In this document: in pieces, positions 16,170 to 23,021 of the stretch
Numbering within the stretch: position 1 is the stretch's first letter
How the letters are laid out: the number at the start of each line of letters is the position of its first letter
NCBI GenBank assembly: GCA_044344795.1
Contig: JBIJCF010000003.1
Coordinates: 1-64,000, forward strand
DNA from: GCA-2737665 sp044344795
Lineage (GTDB): Bacteria > Bacteroidota > Bacteroidia > Palsa-965
Direction: 5' to 3'
DNA length: 64,000 nt
The notes under the pieces: generated by a model
What the model saw: only the letters and a program-made list of their open reading frames with translations
Databases searched by the model: none
Told to the model about the DNA's origin: nothing
Translations under genes and position numbers: made by a program

Positions 16170-17348
16170 TTATTTTATTAGCTTGGGAAGCTGATTTTGT
16201 AGGAAATATATCAGGTTGACAACCTGAATGTCTCTTCGAATTGGCCATGGATCGCCGGTTCCGGGAGTAATGATAAAATTCTTTTTACATTTTAAATCTG
16301 TAATTGCGGTGGTCATTCCTCGAGACAAGCTAGGGGCACTATTAAATTTCACTTCAATACATGCCAAGGGATGAATACCCTTCACAAGAACAAGATCCAT
16401 TTCAGCGCCGTCTTGCGTTCGGTAATAGTAAGGATAAACCGATGCCGGCAATGCAGCACAAATTTGTTCGATGACATAACCTTCCCACGATGCACCAACA
16501 ATAGGATGGTTGAGCAAGGTGTTCATATCAGGAACTCCTGCGAGATGATGCAGAATTCCGCTATCTCGGATGTATAATTTGGGTGATTTCACCAAACGTT
16601 TCCTCGAATTCTGAAACCACGGCTCCAATTTGCGAAGCATGAACGCACCGGCAAGATAATCGACATAACGGTTCACTGTCACAGGGCTAACGTCAAGTCC
16701 TTTGGAAAATGCAGCAGCATTCCATTGGTGTCCGTGGTGGTGCGCTAGCATGCGCCAGAGACGAAACATAACTGCAGGATGAAAAGTGGTTCCGAACAAT
16801 GTATTCAAATCGCGCTCAACAAATGTGCGGGTGAAGGAGGTCATCCATTCCGAGCTTGCGGCATTGCTGCGCGCCAGATAAGCGCCGGGAAATCCACCCC
16901 GAAGCCAATGTTTTAGCTGCACTTTATCATCTTCGGGTAATTCCACGCGTTGAAACGGGGTGGCATCTACAAATGCAATACGTCCTGCTAACGATTCTGA
17001 GGCGCCTTTTACCATTTCGGGTGCTGCAGATCCTAAAAGTAAAAACCTCCCATTTTGACGTTTTTGATCAATAACAGCACGGAGCACAGCAAACAACTCC
17101 GGACGTCGCTGTATTTCATCGATGATGATTAATCGTGCGTCTAGCGTAGTCAGCATATACATCGGATCATTAAATCGGGCATGATCGGCGGGGTTTTCCA
17201 AATCGTAATACAAGGCTTTGCCTTTGTATGATTCGGCAACCCAGCGAGCCAATGTTGTTTTGCCGCACTGACGCGGACCCATTATGGCAACTGCCGGAAA
17301 TTGTTTCAATAACCGGGATATTTTGGGACTAAAGATGCGGTCAATCAT
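16170..17348 (-). CDS. AAA+ ATPase with C-terminal DUF4143 domain
   Basis: A 392-residue protein of the AAA_14/DUF4143 group. Walker A is GPRQCGKTTLAR near residues 24-35 and Walker B is ARLIIIDEIQRRPEL near residue 95; sensor-like LLLGSAAPEM follows. A winged-helix-like segment (WNAAAFSKGLDVSPVTVNRYVDYLAGAFMLRKL) leads to the DUF4143 domain, which ends with a nuclease-like core (GASWEGYVIEQI, YYYRTQDGAEMDLVLVKG, ACIEVKFNSAPS) resembling the D-ExK pattern of PD-(D/E)xK folds. These genes vary widely in number between strains and their role is not settled. It is flanked closely on both sides by copies of the same palindrome, suggesting that gene and repeats moved or were maintained as a unit. 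Confidence 0.88.
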   Translation of the reverse strand: MIDRIFSPKISRLLKQFPAVAIMGPRQCGKTTLARWVAESYKGKALYYDLENPADHARFNDPMYMLTTLDARLIIIDEIQRRPELFAVLRAVIDQKRQNGRFLLLGSAAPEMVKGASESLAGRIAFVDATPFQRVELPEDDKVQLKHWLRGGFPGAYLARSNAASSEWMTSFTRTFVERDLNTLFGTTFHPAVMFRLWRMLAHHHGHQWNAAAFSKGLDVSPVTVNRYVDYLAGAFMLRKLEPWFQNSRKRLVKSPKLYIRDSGILHHLAGVPDMNTLLNHPIVGASWEGYVIEQICAALPASVYPYYYRTQDGAEMDLVLVKGIHPLACIEVKFNSAPSLSRGMTTAITDLKCKKNFIITPGTGDPWPIRRDIQVVNLIYFLQNQLPKLIK

Positions 17349-17370
17349 CTTTCAAAAGTACTAAATTATT

Positions 17371-17405
17371 CCTGCAAATCGAAAGTTGAACTTTCGATTT
17401 ACGGT
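17371..17405. repeat. 35-bp palindrome, copy 2 (flanks the DUF4143 ATPase)
   Basis: Same orientation and sequence as the copy at 16134-16168 with 4 differences in 35 by my count (positions 3, 5, 18 and 35). The inner 12-bp arms AAATCGAAAGTT / AACTTTCGATTT are perfect. It lies 22 nt upstream of the ATPase start and 1 nt from the stop codon of the 17407-17868 gene, for which it may also be a terminator. Confidence 0.88.
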
Positions 17406-17406
17406 A

Positions 17407-17868
17407 TTAATATTTTCGTACATAAATCACCACGGTACCTTGTGTGTTCATGCCAATTTCAACTTCTTGTTGAACGGCAACGCGGCCCAATTGCTCGGCA
17501 CTCAAACGAATTTTCTGACCCGACACAAAAACTGCATTGCCCTTAATACCCTGAATGGTTCCTCGCACTACCCTTTTTTGCCAGGCATTATTGGCTTTAC
17601 TAAATGCAATGACCCGATTAATAAATAAGCGCGCAGGAAGCACTGCGAGAATCACCATAACAAAATTCACAAAGCCTAAAATGTTATCTTCATTCTGCAA
17701 CCCCAATTGAATATAATTGGTGTTCAGGTAGGCCAAACCCACAGAGGCCATCAGAAACGGAACAATGTTGATTGCTAATCCCGCATATAGCGAACGTCGC
17801 GCAGCTGCAACTAAAATATCTTTCTCTTCTTGCGGTAAATCTTCCAGCGAAACTGGTTTGTGATACAT
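17407..17868 (-). CDS. Uncharacterised membrane protein with C-terminal soluble domain
   Basis: A 153-residue protein with two hydrophobic helices (YAGLAINIVPFLMASVGLAYL and ILGFVNFVMVILAVLPARLFI) followed by a small beta-rich domain (KRVVRGTIQGIKGNAVFVSGQKIRL, then VEIGMNTQGTVVIYVRKY). I do not recognise the family. The gene is divergent from cmk; their starts are only 66 nt apart, so promoters for both lie in that gap. Confidence 0.72.
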   Translation of the reverse strand: MYHKPVSLEDLPQEEKDILVAAARRSLYAGLAINIVPFLMASVGLAYLNTNYIQLGLQNEDNILGFVNFVMVILAVLPARLFINRVIAFSKANNAWQKRVVRGTIQGIKGNAVFVSGQKIRLSAEQLGRVAVQQEVEIGMNTQGTVVIYVRKY

Positions 17869-17900
17869 AAACGTTGTTATTTCTGTTCAAAAATAATGAT

Positions 17901-17929
17901 TTGCTCATGGATAAAGCCTCGTAACTTTG
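17901..17929 (+). promoter_or_regulatory. Promoter for cmk (TTG - 18 nt - TAACTTTG), predicted leaderless
   Basis: TTG at 17901-17903 and TAACTTTG at 17922-17929, an exact match to TAnnTTTG. Only 5 nt separate the box from the ATG at 17935, so transcription should start at or next to the start codon. Confidence 0.65.
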
Positions 17930-17934
17930 TAATC

Positions 17935-18642
17935 ATGTCAACTGCCACTTCAAAAATTACAATCGCTATAGACGGATATTCTTCTTGCGGAAAGAGTACT
18001 GTCGCCAAAGCGTTGGCGGCACAATTGAGTTACAACTATGTGGATACCGGTGCGATGTATCGTGCGGTAACGTTGTATTGTTTGCAACACGGTATTATTA
18101 AAGACGGCGCATTCGTGGAAAGTGAAGTGGTGCGTGCGCTGGATGATATTACTTTGACTTTTCAGTTCAATCCGAATACCAAAACATCGGAAACGTTTCT
18201 TAACGGCGTTAATGTTGAACGTGAAATACGTCGTATGGAAGTTTCCAATTTGGTAAGCCCGATATCAAAAATTGTAGCGGTGCGTAAACGAATGGTTGAT
18301 TTGCAACGTGAAATGGGCAAGGACAAAGGTGTAGTGATGGATGGACGTGATATCGGTACGAATGTTTTTCCCGATGCCGAATTGAAAATATTTATGACCG
18401 CTGATCCGGATGTGAGAGTGCAGCGACGTTTGGATGAACTAACGGCTAAAGGTGAATTTATTTCAAAAGATGATGTAAGCGCCAATTTGATGAGTCGCGA
18501 TTTTGAAGATACACATCGCAAAGAAAATCCACTTATTAAAGCGGATGATGCGGTTGTATTGGACAACTCCGAACTCAATAGGGAAGAGCAATTGGAGTTT
18601 GTTTTGCGTTTGGTGAAAGAACGTATTCCGTTAGAACGCTGA
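17935..18642 (+). CDS. cmk: Cytidylate kinase
   Basis: Phosphorylates CMP and dCMP with ATP in the cytoplasm. About 235 residues from the ATG at 17935; a start at 17860 would place the promoter inside the gene. The P-loop is GYSSCGKST (residues 14-22), followed by YNYVDTGAMYRAVTLYCL (the conserved DTGAMYRA), LNGVNVEREIR, VVMDGRDIGTNVFPDAELKIFMTA (the GRDIGT motif), the lid region RRLDELTAKGE, RDFEDTHRKENPLIKADDAVVLDNS, and a normal C-terminus. Length and motif order are standard. It is followed by a helicase gene with its own promoter. Confidence 0.97.
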   Translation: MSTATSKITIAIDGYSSCGKSTVAKALAAQLSYNYVDTGAMYRAVTLYCLQHGIIKDGAFVESEVVRALDDITLTFQFNPNTKTSETFLNGVNVEREIRRMEVSNLVSPISKIVAVRKRMVDLQREMGKDKGVVMDGRDIGTNVFPDAELKIFMTADPDVRVQRRLDELTAKGEFISKDDVSANLMSRDFEDTHRKENPLIKADDAVVLDNSELNREEQLEFVLRLVKERIPLER

Positions 18643-18684
18643 AGTTTATTATTGCGTTTCGGTAAAAGCAACGGATTTAACAAC

Positions 18685-18692
18685 TACCTTTG
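18685..18692 (+). promoter_or_regulatory. Promoter -7 element for the DEAD-box helicase gene
   Basis: TACCTTTG, exact match to TAnnTTTG, 21 nt before the ATG at 18714. It rules out the TTG at 18690 as the start, since that codon lies inside the box. Confidence 0.6.
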
Positions 18693-18713
18693 CGCCTTAA
18701 TTTATCGTTCTTC

Positions 18714-20648
18714 ATGTATAATTTTTCAGATTTAGGGCTGAAAAATGAGTTATTATCCGCAGTCGCGGATTTAGGCTTTACACAGCCCACACCAATCCAG
18801 CAACAAGCAATTCCGGCTTTACTGGAGAATCCCTCAGACCTTGTCGGGTTAGCACGTACCGGAACAGGAAAAACAGCAGCTTTCGGTTTGCCGGTGCTCC
18901 ACTATGTTCAACTCGAGGATAAACATCCTCAGGCTATTATTCTGTGTCCTACGCGCGAATTGTGCGTGCAGATTTCAGAAGATATGCGTCAGTTTGCGAA
19001 GTACATGCGCGGAATTAACATTCTGCCTGTATATGGTGGCGCAAGCATTGGCGTTCAAATCAAAGAACTCAAGCGCGGCGCTCAGGTTATCGTAGGAACT
19101 CCCGGTCGTGTAAACGACATGATTGAACGTGGCGCGCTCGATTTGCGTCGCATACGCTATGTCGTGTTAGATGAGGCTGACGAAATGCTCAACATGGGCT
19201 TCCGTGATGCTATTGATACTATTCTGGCTGAAACACCTAAAGAACGTGCTACTTGGCTGTTCTCTGCAACGATGCCGGAAGGTGTAGCACGTATCGCTCG
19301 CAATTATATGAGCAATCCGATTACCGTAAGCGTAAAAGGTGCGCAACAAGGTGACGGTGAAATTAGCCATTGCTATACGCTCGTGAGCGCACGCGACCGC
19401 TATGCGGCATTGCGTCGTTTTATCGATGCGGATCCGAATATGTACGCGATCGTATTTTGTCGCACCAAAGCGGAAACACAAGAAGTGGCCGATTATTTAG
19501 GTCGTGACGGTTATTCGTCTGATGCTTTGCACGGCGATTTATCTCAAGCACAGCGTGACTACGTGATGAAGCGTTTCCGTAATAAAGTAGTACGCATATT
19601 AGTGGCTACAGATGTTGCAGCACGCGGCATTGACGTGGATGAAGTAACTCACGTTTTCCATTACCAAATTCCTGACGAACCGGAAAGTTATACGCACCGT
19701 AGCGGTCGTACAGGTCGTGCAGGTAAAAGCGGTATTTCCATCATTATTGCGGGTGCGCGTGATAACGGACGTATTCGCAATCTGGAACGCGCTACCAATA
19801 AGAAACTGGTGTATTTGCCGGTGCCTAGCGGTGATGATATTTTGAAAAATCAAATTGTAGCATTTGCTTCAAAAATTCGTGAAGCAAATGATTTGCATAT
19901 TAATCCGAAACACATGGATTTGTTGCAAGAAGCACTTAACGACATCGATGCCGCAGAAGCGTTGAATCGGTTGGTGGCAATGTCGTTGCAACGTATCATC
20001 AAGACCTCGGAGAATACATACGATTTGAATTTACAACCGGGAAAACCGGAGAAGCGCGAAAAGCGGGCGAGCGGAGATGAGTTGTTATTCTTCGTGGGCT
20101 TAGGTCGCATGGATAATATTGAACCGAGCATGTTACTACGCGTATTTTGCGACACATTGAATACGAATCGTGAACACATTGGTCGCATTGATTTAAAACA
20201 CAATTTCTCATTTGTATCTACTATCGGACTTACACAGCGTCAGGTAGAAGATGCGTTCCGTGATTTTGAATACATGGGACGTCGTGTGCCGGTTAAAATT
20301 TCTGACAATCCTAATGGAGGATCCGGTGGAAGAGCTGGACGCAAGCGTTATGATGATGAAGGTCCGCGCAGTTCAGGCGGATTCAAAAAAGATTTTGGTA
20401 AGCGCAGTGATTCATCATCACGTGGCGGAAAAAGTTTCGGTCGTGATTCGCGCAATGAGAATGTTGGCAAGGGATTCGGGAAACCGCGTAAAGAGGAGCG
20501 CTTCAGCGATTCCCCAAAAGGCAAAAGTGCAACCGGAGGAAAAAAGAAATTCGGTGAATCACCTTTCAAAAATGAAGATTCCGGCGACTGGAGAAATTTG
20601 ATGCAGGAAGGCGGAGGATCGAGAAAGGATAAGTTTAAGAAACGTTAG
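18714..20648 (+). CDS. DEAD-box ATP-dependent RNA helicase with DbpA-like RNA-binding domain
   Basis: A 644-residue RNA helicase that unwinds structured RNA in cold response, ribosome assembly or decay. In order: Q-motif (FSDLGLKNELL...PTPIQQQAIPALL), Walker A ARTGTGKTAAF, PTRELCVQI, TPGRVNDMI, LDEADEMLNMGF, FSATMP, then the second RecA domain with VFCRTKAETQEVADYL, VATDVAARGIDV and HRSGRTGRAGKSG. About residues 460-540 fit a DbpA-type RNA-binding domain (LFFVGLGRMDNIEPSMLLR), and the tail is disordered and rich in Gly, Arg, Lys and Ser. This matches the DeaD/CshA group. A second DEAD-box helicase lies at the window end. Confidence 0.95.
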   Translation: MYNFSDLGLKNELLSAVADLGFTQPTPIQQQAIPALLENPSDLVGLARTGTGKTAAFGLPVLHYVQLEDKHPQAIILCPTRELCVQISEDMRQFAKYMRGINILPVYGGASIGVQIKELKRGAQVIVGTPGRVNDMIERGALDLRRIRYVVLDEADEMLNMGFRDAIDTILAETPKERATWLFSATMPEGVARIARNYMSNPITVSVKGAQQGDGEISHCYTLVSARDRYAALRRFIDADPNMYAIVFCRTKAETQEVADYLGRDGYSSDALHGDLSQAQRDYVMKRFRNKVVRILVATDVAARGIDVDEVTHVFHYQIPDEPESYTHRSGRTGRAGKSGISIIIAGARDNGRIRNLERATNKKLVYLPVPSGDDILKNQIVAFASKIREANDLHINPKHMDLLQEALNDIDAAEALNRLVAMSLQRIIKTSENTYDLNLQPGKPEKREKRASGDELLFFVGLGRMDNIEPSMLLRVFCDTLNTNREHIGRIDLKHNFSFVSTIGLTQRQVEDAFRDFEYMGRRVPVKISDNPNGGSGGRAGRKRYDDEGPRSSGGFKKDFGKRSDSSSRGGKSFGRDSRNENVGKGFGKPRKEERFSDSPKGKSATGGKKKFGESPFKNEDSGDWRNLMQEGGGSRKDKFKKR

Positions 20649-20667
20649 GTTTTCTTACAAATCTTTC

Positions 20668-20675
20668 TAACTTTG
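20668..20675 (+). promoter_or_regulatory. Promoter -7 element for the chaperone-usher-like operon
   Basis: TAACTTTG, exact match to TAnnTTTG, only 5 nt before the ATG at 20681 and 20 nt after the helicase stop. The operon would begin with a leaderless mRNA. Confidence 0.6.
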
Positions 20676-20680
20676 ACTAT

Positions 20681-21532
20681 ATGCTGAACCGTGCATACCT
20701 CATTTGTTGTGCTATAATTATTATGGCAAATTTTTTGTTTGCGCAAGATACATTGCGCAAGACACCTGGTAGTCCTGTAGCCGAGGGAATATCTGTTTCA
20801 CCTTCCAGTATGCGTTTTGCGTTGAAGCAAGGCTCTTCTGAATCTCGTTCAATTCGAGTAGGAAATTCAACAAATCAAACATTTAAGTTCAAGATAACCT
20901 TTACTGATTTCATCATGAATGAACAGGGGAAACCTGTTCAGGTGGGTAATGGCACCAATAAATTTGGTTTATCAAAGTGGATTGTGGCTGCACCTTCATT
21001 TTTTGAAGTAGGCCCTAATTCAGCACAGAACATAACTGTAACTGTTGCTATTCCCTCTCAGGATAGTGTGGCTCATGCGGCTTGGACTATTATTATGATT
21101 GATCAAATTAAGGAACGTGAGTCGATCTCCGGTGGTGATGGTACTAATACGATCGCATTGGGTATACAGCCTTCATTTGCATTTGGCGTGTATGTGTATC
21201 AAAATCCGCCTAATGTGCAAAGTAACAAGGTAATTATTTCGAATGCGAATCAAACAAAGTCCGATTCTATCGCGACAGTTAATGTTACTGTTAAAAATAC
21301 GGGTGACGGTATCGGATTTTGTACGTTGCAACTTGAGATGGTTGCTTTGGCTAATGGTAAAGAGATTAAACTCCCGGTACGGAAATTTACGATACTTCCC
21401 GGAGCAGTGCGTATCTTCTCCTTTCAAATTCCAGGTAATTTGGACAAGGGAGTGTATTCAGTAGTTGCGCTTCTTGATTACGGAAGTAAAGATGTTATTG
21501 AAGGTGCCGAACTTGAGGTGAAAGTCGAATAA
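20681..21532 (+). CDS. PapD-like periplasmic chaperone (first gene of a chaperone-usher-like operon)
   Basis: A 283-residue secreted protein with a signal peptide ending near NFLFAQD. It then shows a two-domain immunoglobulin-like plan as in pilus chaperones: domain 1 starts GISVSPSSMRFALKQGSSES, with SRSIRVGNSTNQTFKFKITF, then SKWIVAAPSFFEVGPNSAQNITVTVAIP (compare the W...P..F.l.P...q.vrv core of PapD-like proteins) and HAAWTIIMIDQI; domain 2 runs from about residue 190 (VIISNANQTK...ATVNVTVKNTGDGIGFCTLQLEM) to the end. The classical chaperone Arg/Lys pair cannot be assigned by eye. Such chaperones cap fibre subunits by donating a strand. Three downstream secreted genes fit this role. Confidence 0.72.
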   Translation: MLNRAYLICCAIIIMANFLFAQDTLRKTPGSPVAEGISVSPSSMRFALKQGSSESRSIRVGNSTNQTFKFKITFTDFIMNEQGKPVQVGNGTNKFGLSKWIVAAPSFFEVGPNSAQNITVTVAIPSQDSVAHAAWTIIMIDQIKERESISGGDGTNTIALGIQPSFAFGVYVYQNPPNVQSNKVIISNANQTKSDSIATVNVTVKNTGDGIGFCTLQLEMVALANGKEIKLPVRKFTILPGAVRIFSFQIPGNLDKGVYSVVALLDYGSKDVIEGAELEVKVE

Positions 21533-21578
21533 GGTCAAGTCCCCATAATTCTTAAACACTAACCAAAAACTATATCAA

Positions 21579-22340
21579 ATGAAAACATCAAGAAAAATTG
21601 TACTTGCAGCCGGTATGGCTATAAGTTTGTGTGCTTCAGCACAATTGCAGGATGAGAAAAACGTCACAATTACCATGGATCTGCAGCCGATCCTGCAGTT
21701 AAATATGAACACTTCTGATCAGGTTAATTTCGTATTTGATGATATTGCCGATTACTACGGAGGTATAACGAAATACGGTGCAACTATTTTAACAGTAAGT
21801 TCCACCGTTAACTGGGACCTTTATGCTGTAGGTACATCCAATGATGGTACTTTTTGGGATAATCAAATGACTTACGGGCCTGGAACAGATCCATTAGCAA
21901 CTACTAATTTACCTCTGGAGTTGTTGGAATTACATCAATCTCAGCCGAATGCTAACGCCGCAGGCGCAACCGGTTTTGAGCCTGATTACAGTCAGCCGTT
22001 TGCACCTGCGCCTTACACGCCTGGTCTTAATAACGTATACGCATCCGGTACACCTTACGTTTTACCAGCGGCAACGGAGAAGTATATTCAAGGTCATGCA
22101 GCAGTTGCTGATTTTGCACCCGGAGGAAGCTACTTAACAACAACAACAACAACAAGTATTTATTATTACGTTATTGATTATCGTATCGTACCTGGTTTAC
22201 CTGTTATTTTTCCAACTGCAGCCGACAATGCAGCAGTTCCTGCTCAGCTGGACTTGGTTACGGTTAACGGTCCGGGTTCTTATGCTCAGCCTGGCGTTTA
22301 TACAATGAACGTTAAATACGTTTTATTGGAAAACCAATAA
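21579..22340 (+). CDS. Putative major fibre subunit (paralogue of 22389-23015)
   Basis: A 253-residue secreted protein with a signal peptide (MKTSRKIVLAAGMAISLCASAQ). The mature part is beta-rich, with no metal or catalytic motif. It shares with the product of 22389-23015 the block (V/L)NF-x-F-x-D-(I/F)-x5-YYGG(I/L)T-x2-GAT(I/V)L near the N-terminus and (I/V)DYRI(V/I)P ... PGVY-x-(M/L)N(V/I)(K/R)(Y/F)-x-L-(L/V)E at the C-terminus. The last strand alternates hydrophobic residues, as in chaperone-usher and spore-coat-U/DUF4402 subunits. Codons look well optimised and a strong hairpin follows the stop, both consistent with an abundant product. A six-threonine run is encoded by AAC-periodic DNA (22136-22155). 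Confidence 0.65.
   Translation: MKTSRKIVLAAGMAISLCASAQLQDEKNVTITMDLQPILQLNMNTSDQVNFVFDDIADYYGGITKYGATILTVSSTVNWDLYAVGTSNDGTFWDNQMTYGPGTDPLATTNLPLELLELHQSQPNANAAGATGFEPDYSQPFAPAPYTPGLNNVYASGTPYVLPAATEKYIQGHAAVADFAPGGSYLTTTTTTSIYYYVIDYRIVPGLPVIFPTAADNAAVPAQLDLVTVNGPGSYAQPGVYTMNVKYVLLENQ
22136..22155 (+). repeat. Short ACA/AAC trinucleotide run in the putative major subunit gene
   Basis: About six tandem ACA codons giving a threonine run just before the SIYYYVIDYRI segment. Length changes here would stay in frame. Confidence 0.7.
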
Positions 22341-22349
22341 TTCAATAGT

Positions 22350-22379
22350 AGGGGCGGAAATAACTTTATTTCTGCCCCT
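22350..22379 (+). terminator. Intra-operon hairpin (attenuator or 3'-stabilising stem)
   Basis: AGGGGC-G-GAAATA / TATTTC-T-GCCCCT stem with a short ACTT loop and one internal mismatch, followed by TAAATTT. It sits 10 nt after the putative major subunit stop and 10 nt before the next start. It may terminate most transcripts or protect the upstream mRNA, giving more major subunit than minor subunit and barrel. Confidence 0.7.
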
Positions 22380-22388
22380 TAAATTTAC

Positions 22389-23015
22389 ATGGTAAAAATT
22401 ACAATTTTCCTGCTTATTTCATCGTGGTTAGCAAACTCGGTGTTTAGTCAGTGTGGGCCTCCGGTAAGTGCCAATTGCGCTCCGTTCCCCAATAGTGAGT
22501 TATTGGCTACCGGTCCTAGTAGTTTGAATTTTACCTTTTCTGATTTTAACATGTATTACGGTGGACTCACAATGGGTGGGGCTACAGTTTTGCGTCTTCG
22601 AGTAGATTCACTGAATTCGAATTGCAAATGGTCATTGAAGATGATTGTTGACAATAATCCGTCTGCAACTGCTAATCCTTCGGATTGGGAAACAGTATAC
22701 TCGTATAGCGGAGGTCCGGATATTCCGGATGTTAACCTCTTTCAGGTCAGAATCTACAATGGTTGCAATACACCTATTCTTAATGGTGTATATCAGTCAT
22801 TTCCGGGGGGCAACGCATCGGAAATTATTCTAATTGATGATGTTAGTATTAACCCTGCAGGAAGCTGTGGTCCAAATGTAAATGGTTACGGTTCATACAT
22901 TACAAATTTTAATGAATTTACTTTTACTATTGATTATAGAATTATCCCACAGTTTCTGTACTCTCCCGGTGTTTATCAACTAAACATTAGGTTCTGTTTG
23001 GTCGAATCAAACTAG
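22389..23015 (+). CDS. Putative minor fibre subunit (paralogue of 21579-22340)
   Basis: A 208-residue secreted protein with a signal peptide (MVKITIFLLISSWLANSVFSQ). It is a clear but distant paralogue of the preceding gene: LNFTFSDFNMYYGGLTMGGATVLRLRV and FTFTIDYRIIPQFLYSPGVYQLNIRFCLVESN align with the corresponding blocks there. It differs in having several cysteines (CGPPVSANC, NCKW, NGCN, GSCG, RFC), so it is probably disulphide-stabilised. It is separated from the major subunit by the hairpin and from the barrel gene by 6 nt, so it is expected at lower level. A tip, anchor or adaptor role is inferred, not shown. Confidence 0.62.
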   Translation: MVKITIFLLISSWLANSVFSQCGPPVSANCAPFPNSELLATGPSSLNFTFSDFNMYYGGLTMGGATVLRLRVDSLNSNCKWSLKMIVDNNPSATANPSDWETVYSYSGGPDIPDVNLFQVRIYNGCNTPILNGVYQSFPGGNASEIILIDDVSINPAGSCGPNVNGYGSYITNFNEFTFTIDYRIIPQFLYSPGVYQLNIRFCLVESN

Positions 23016-23021
23016 GTTGTT

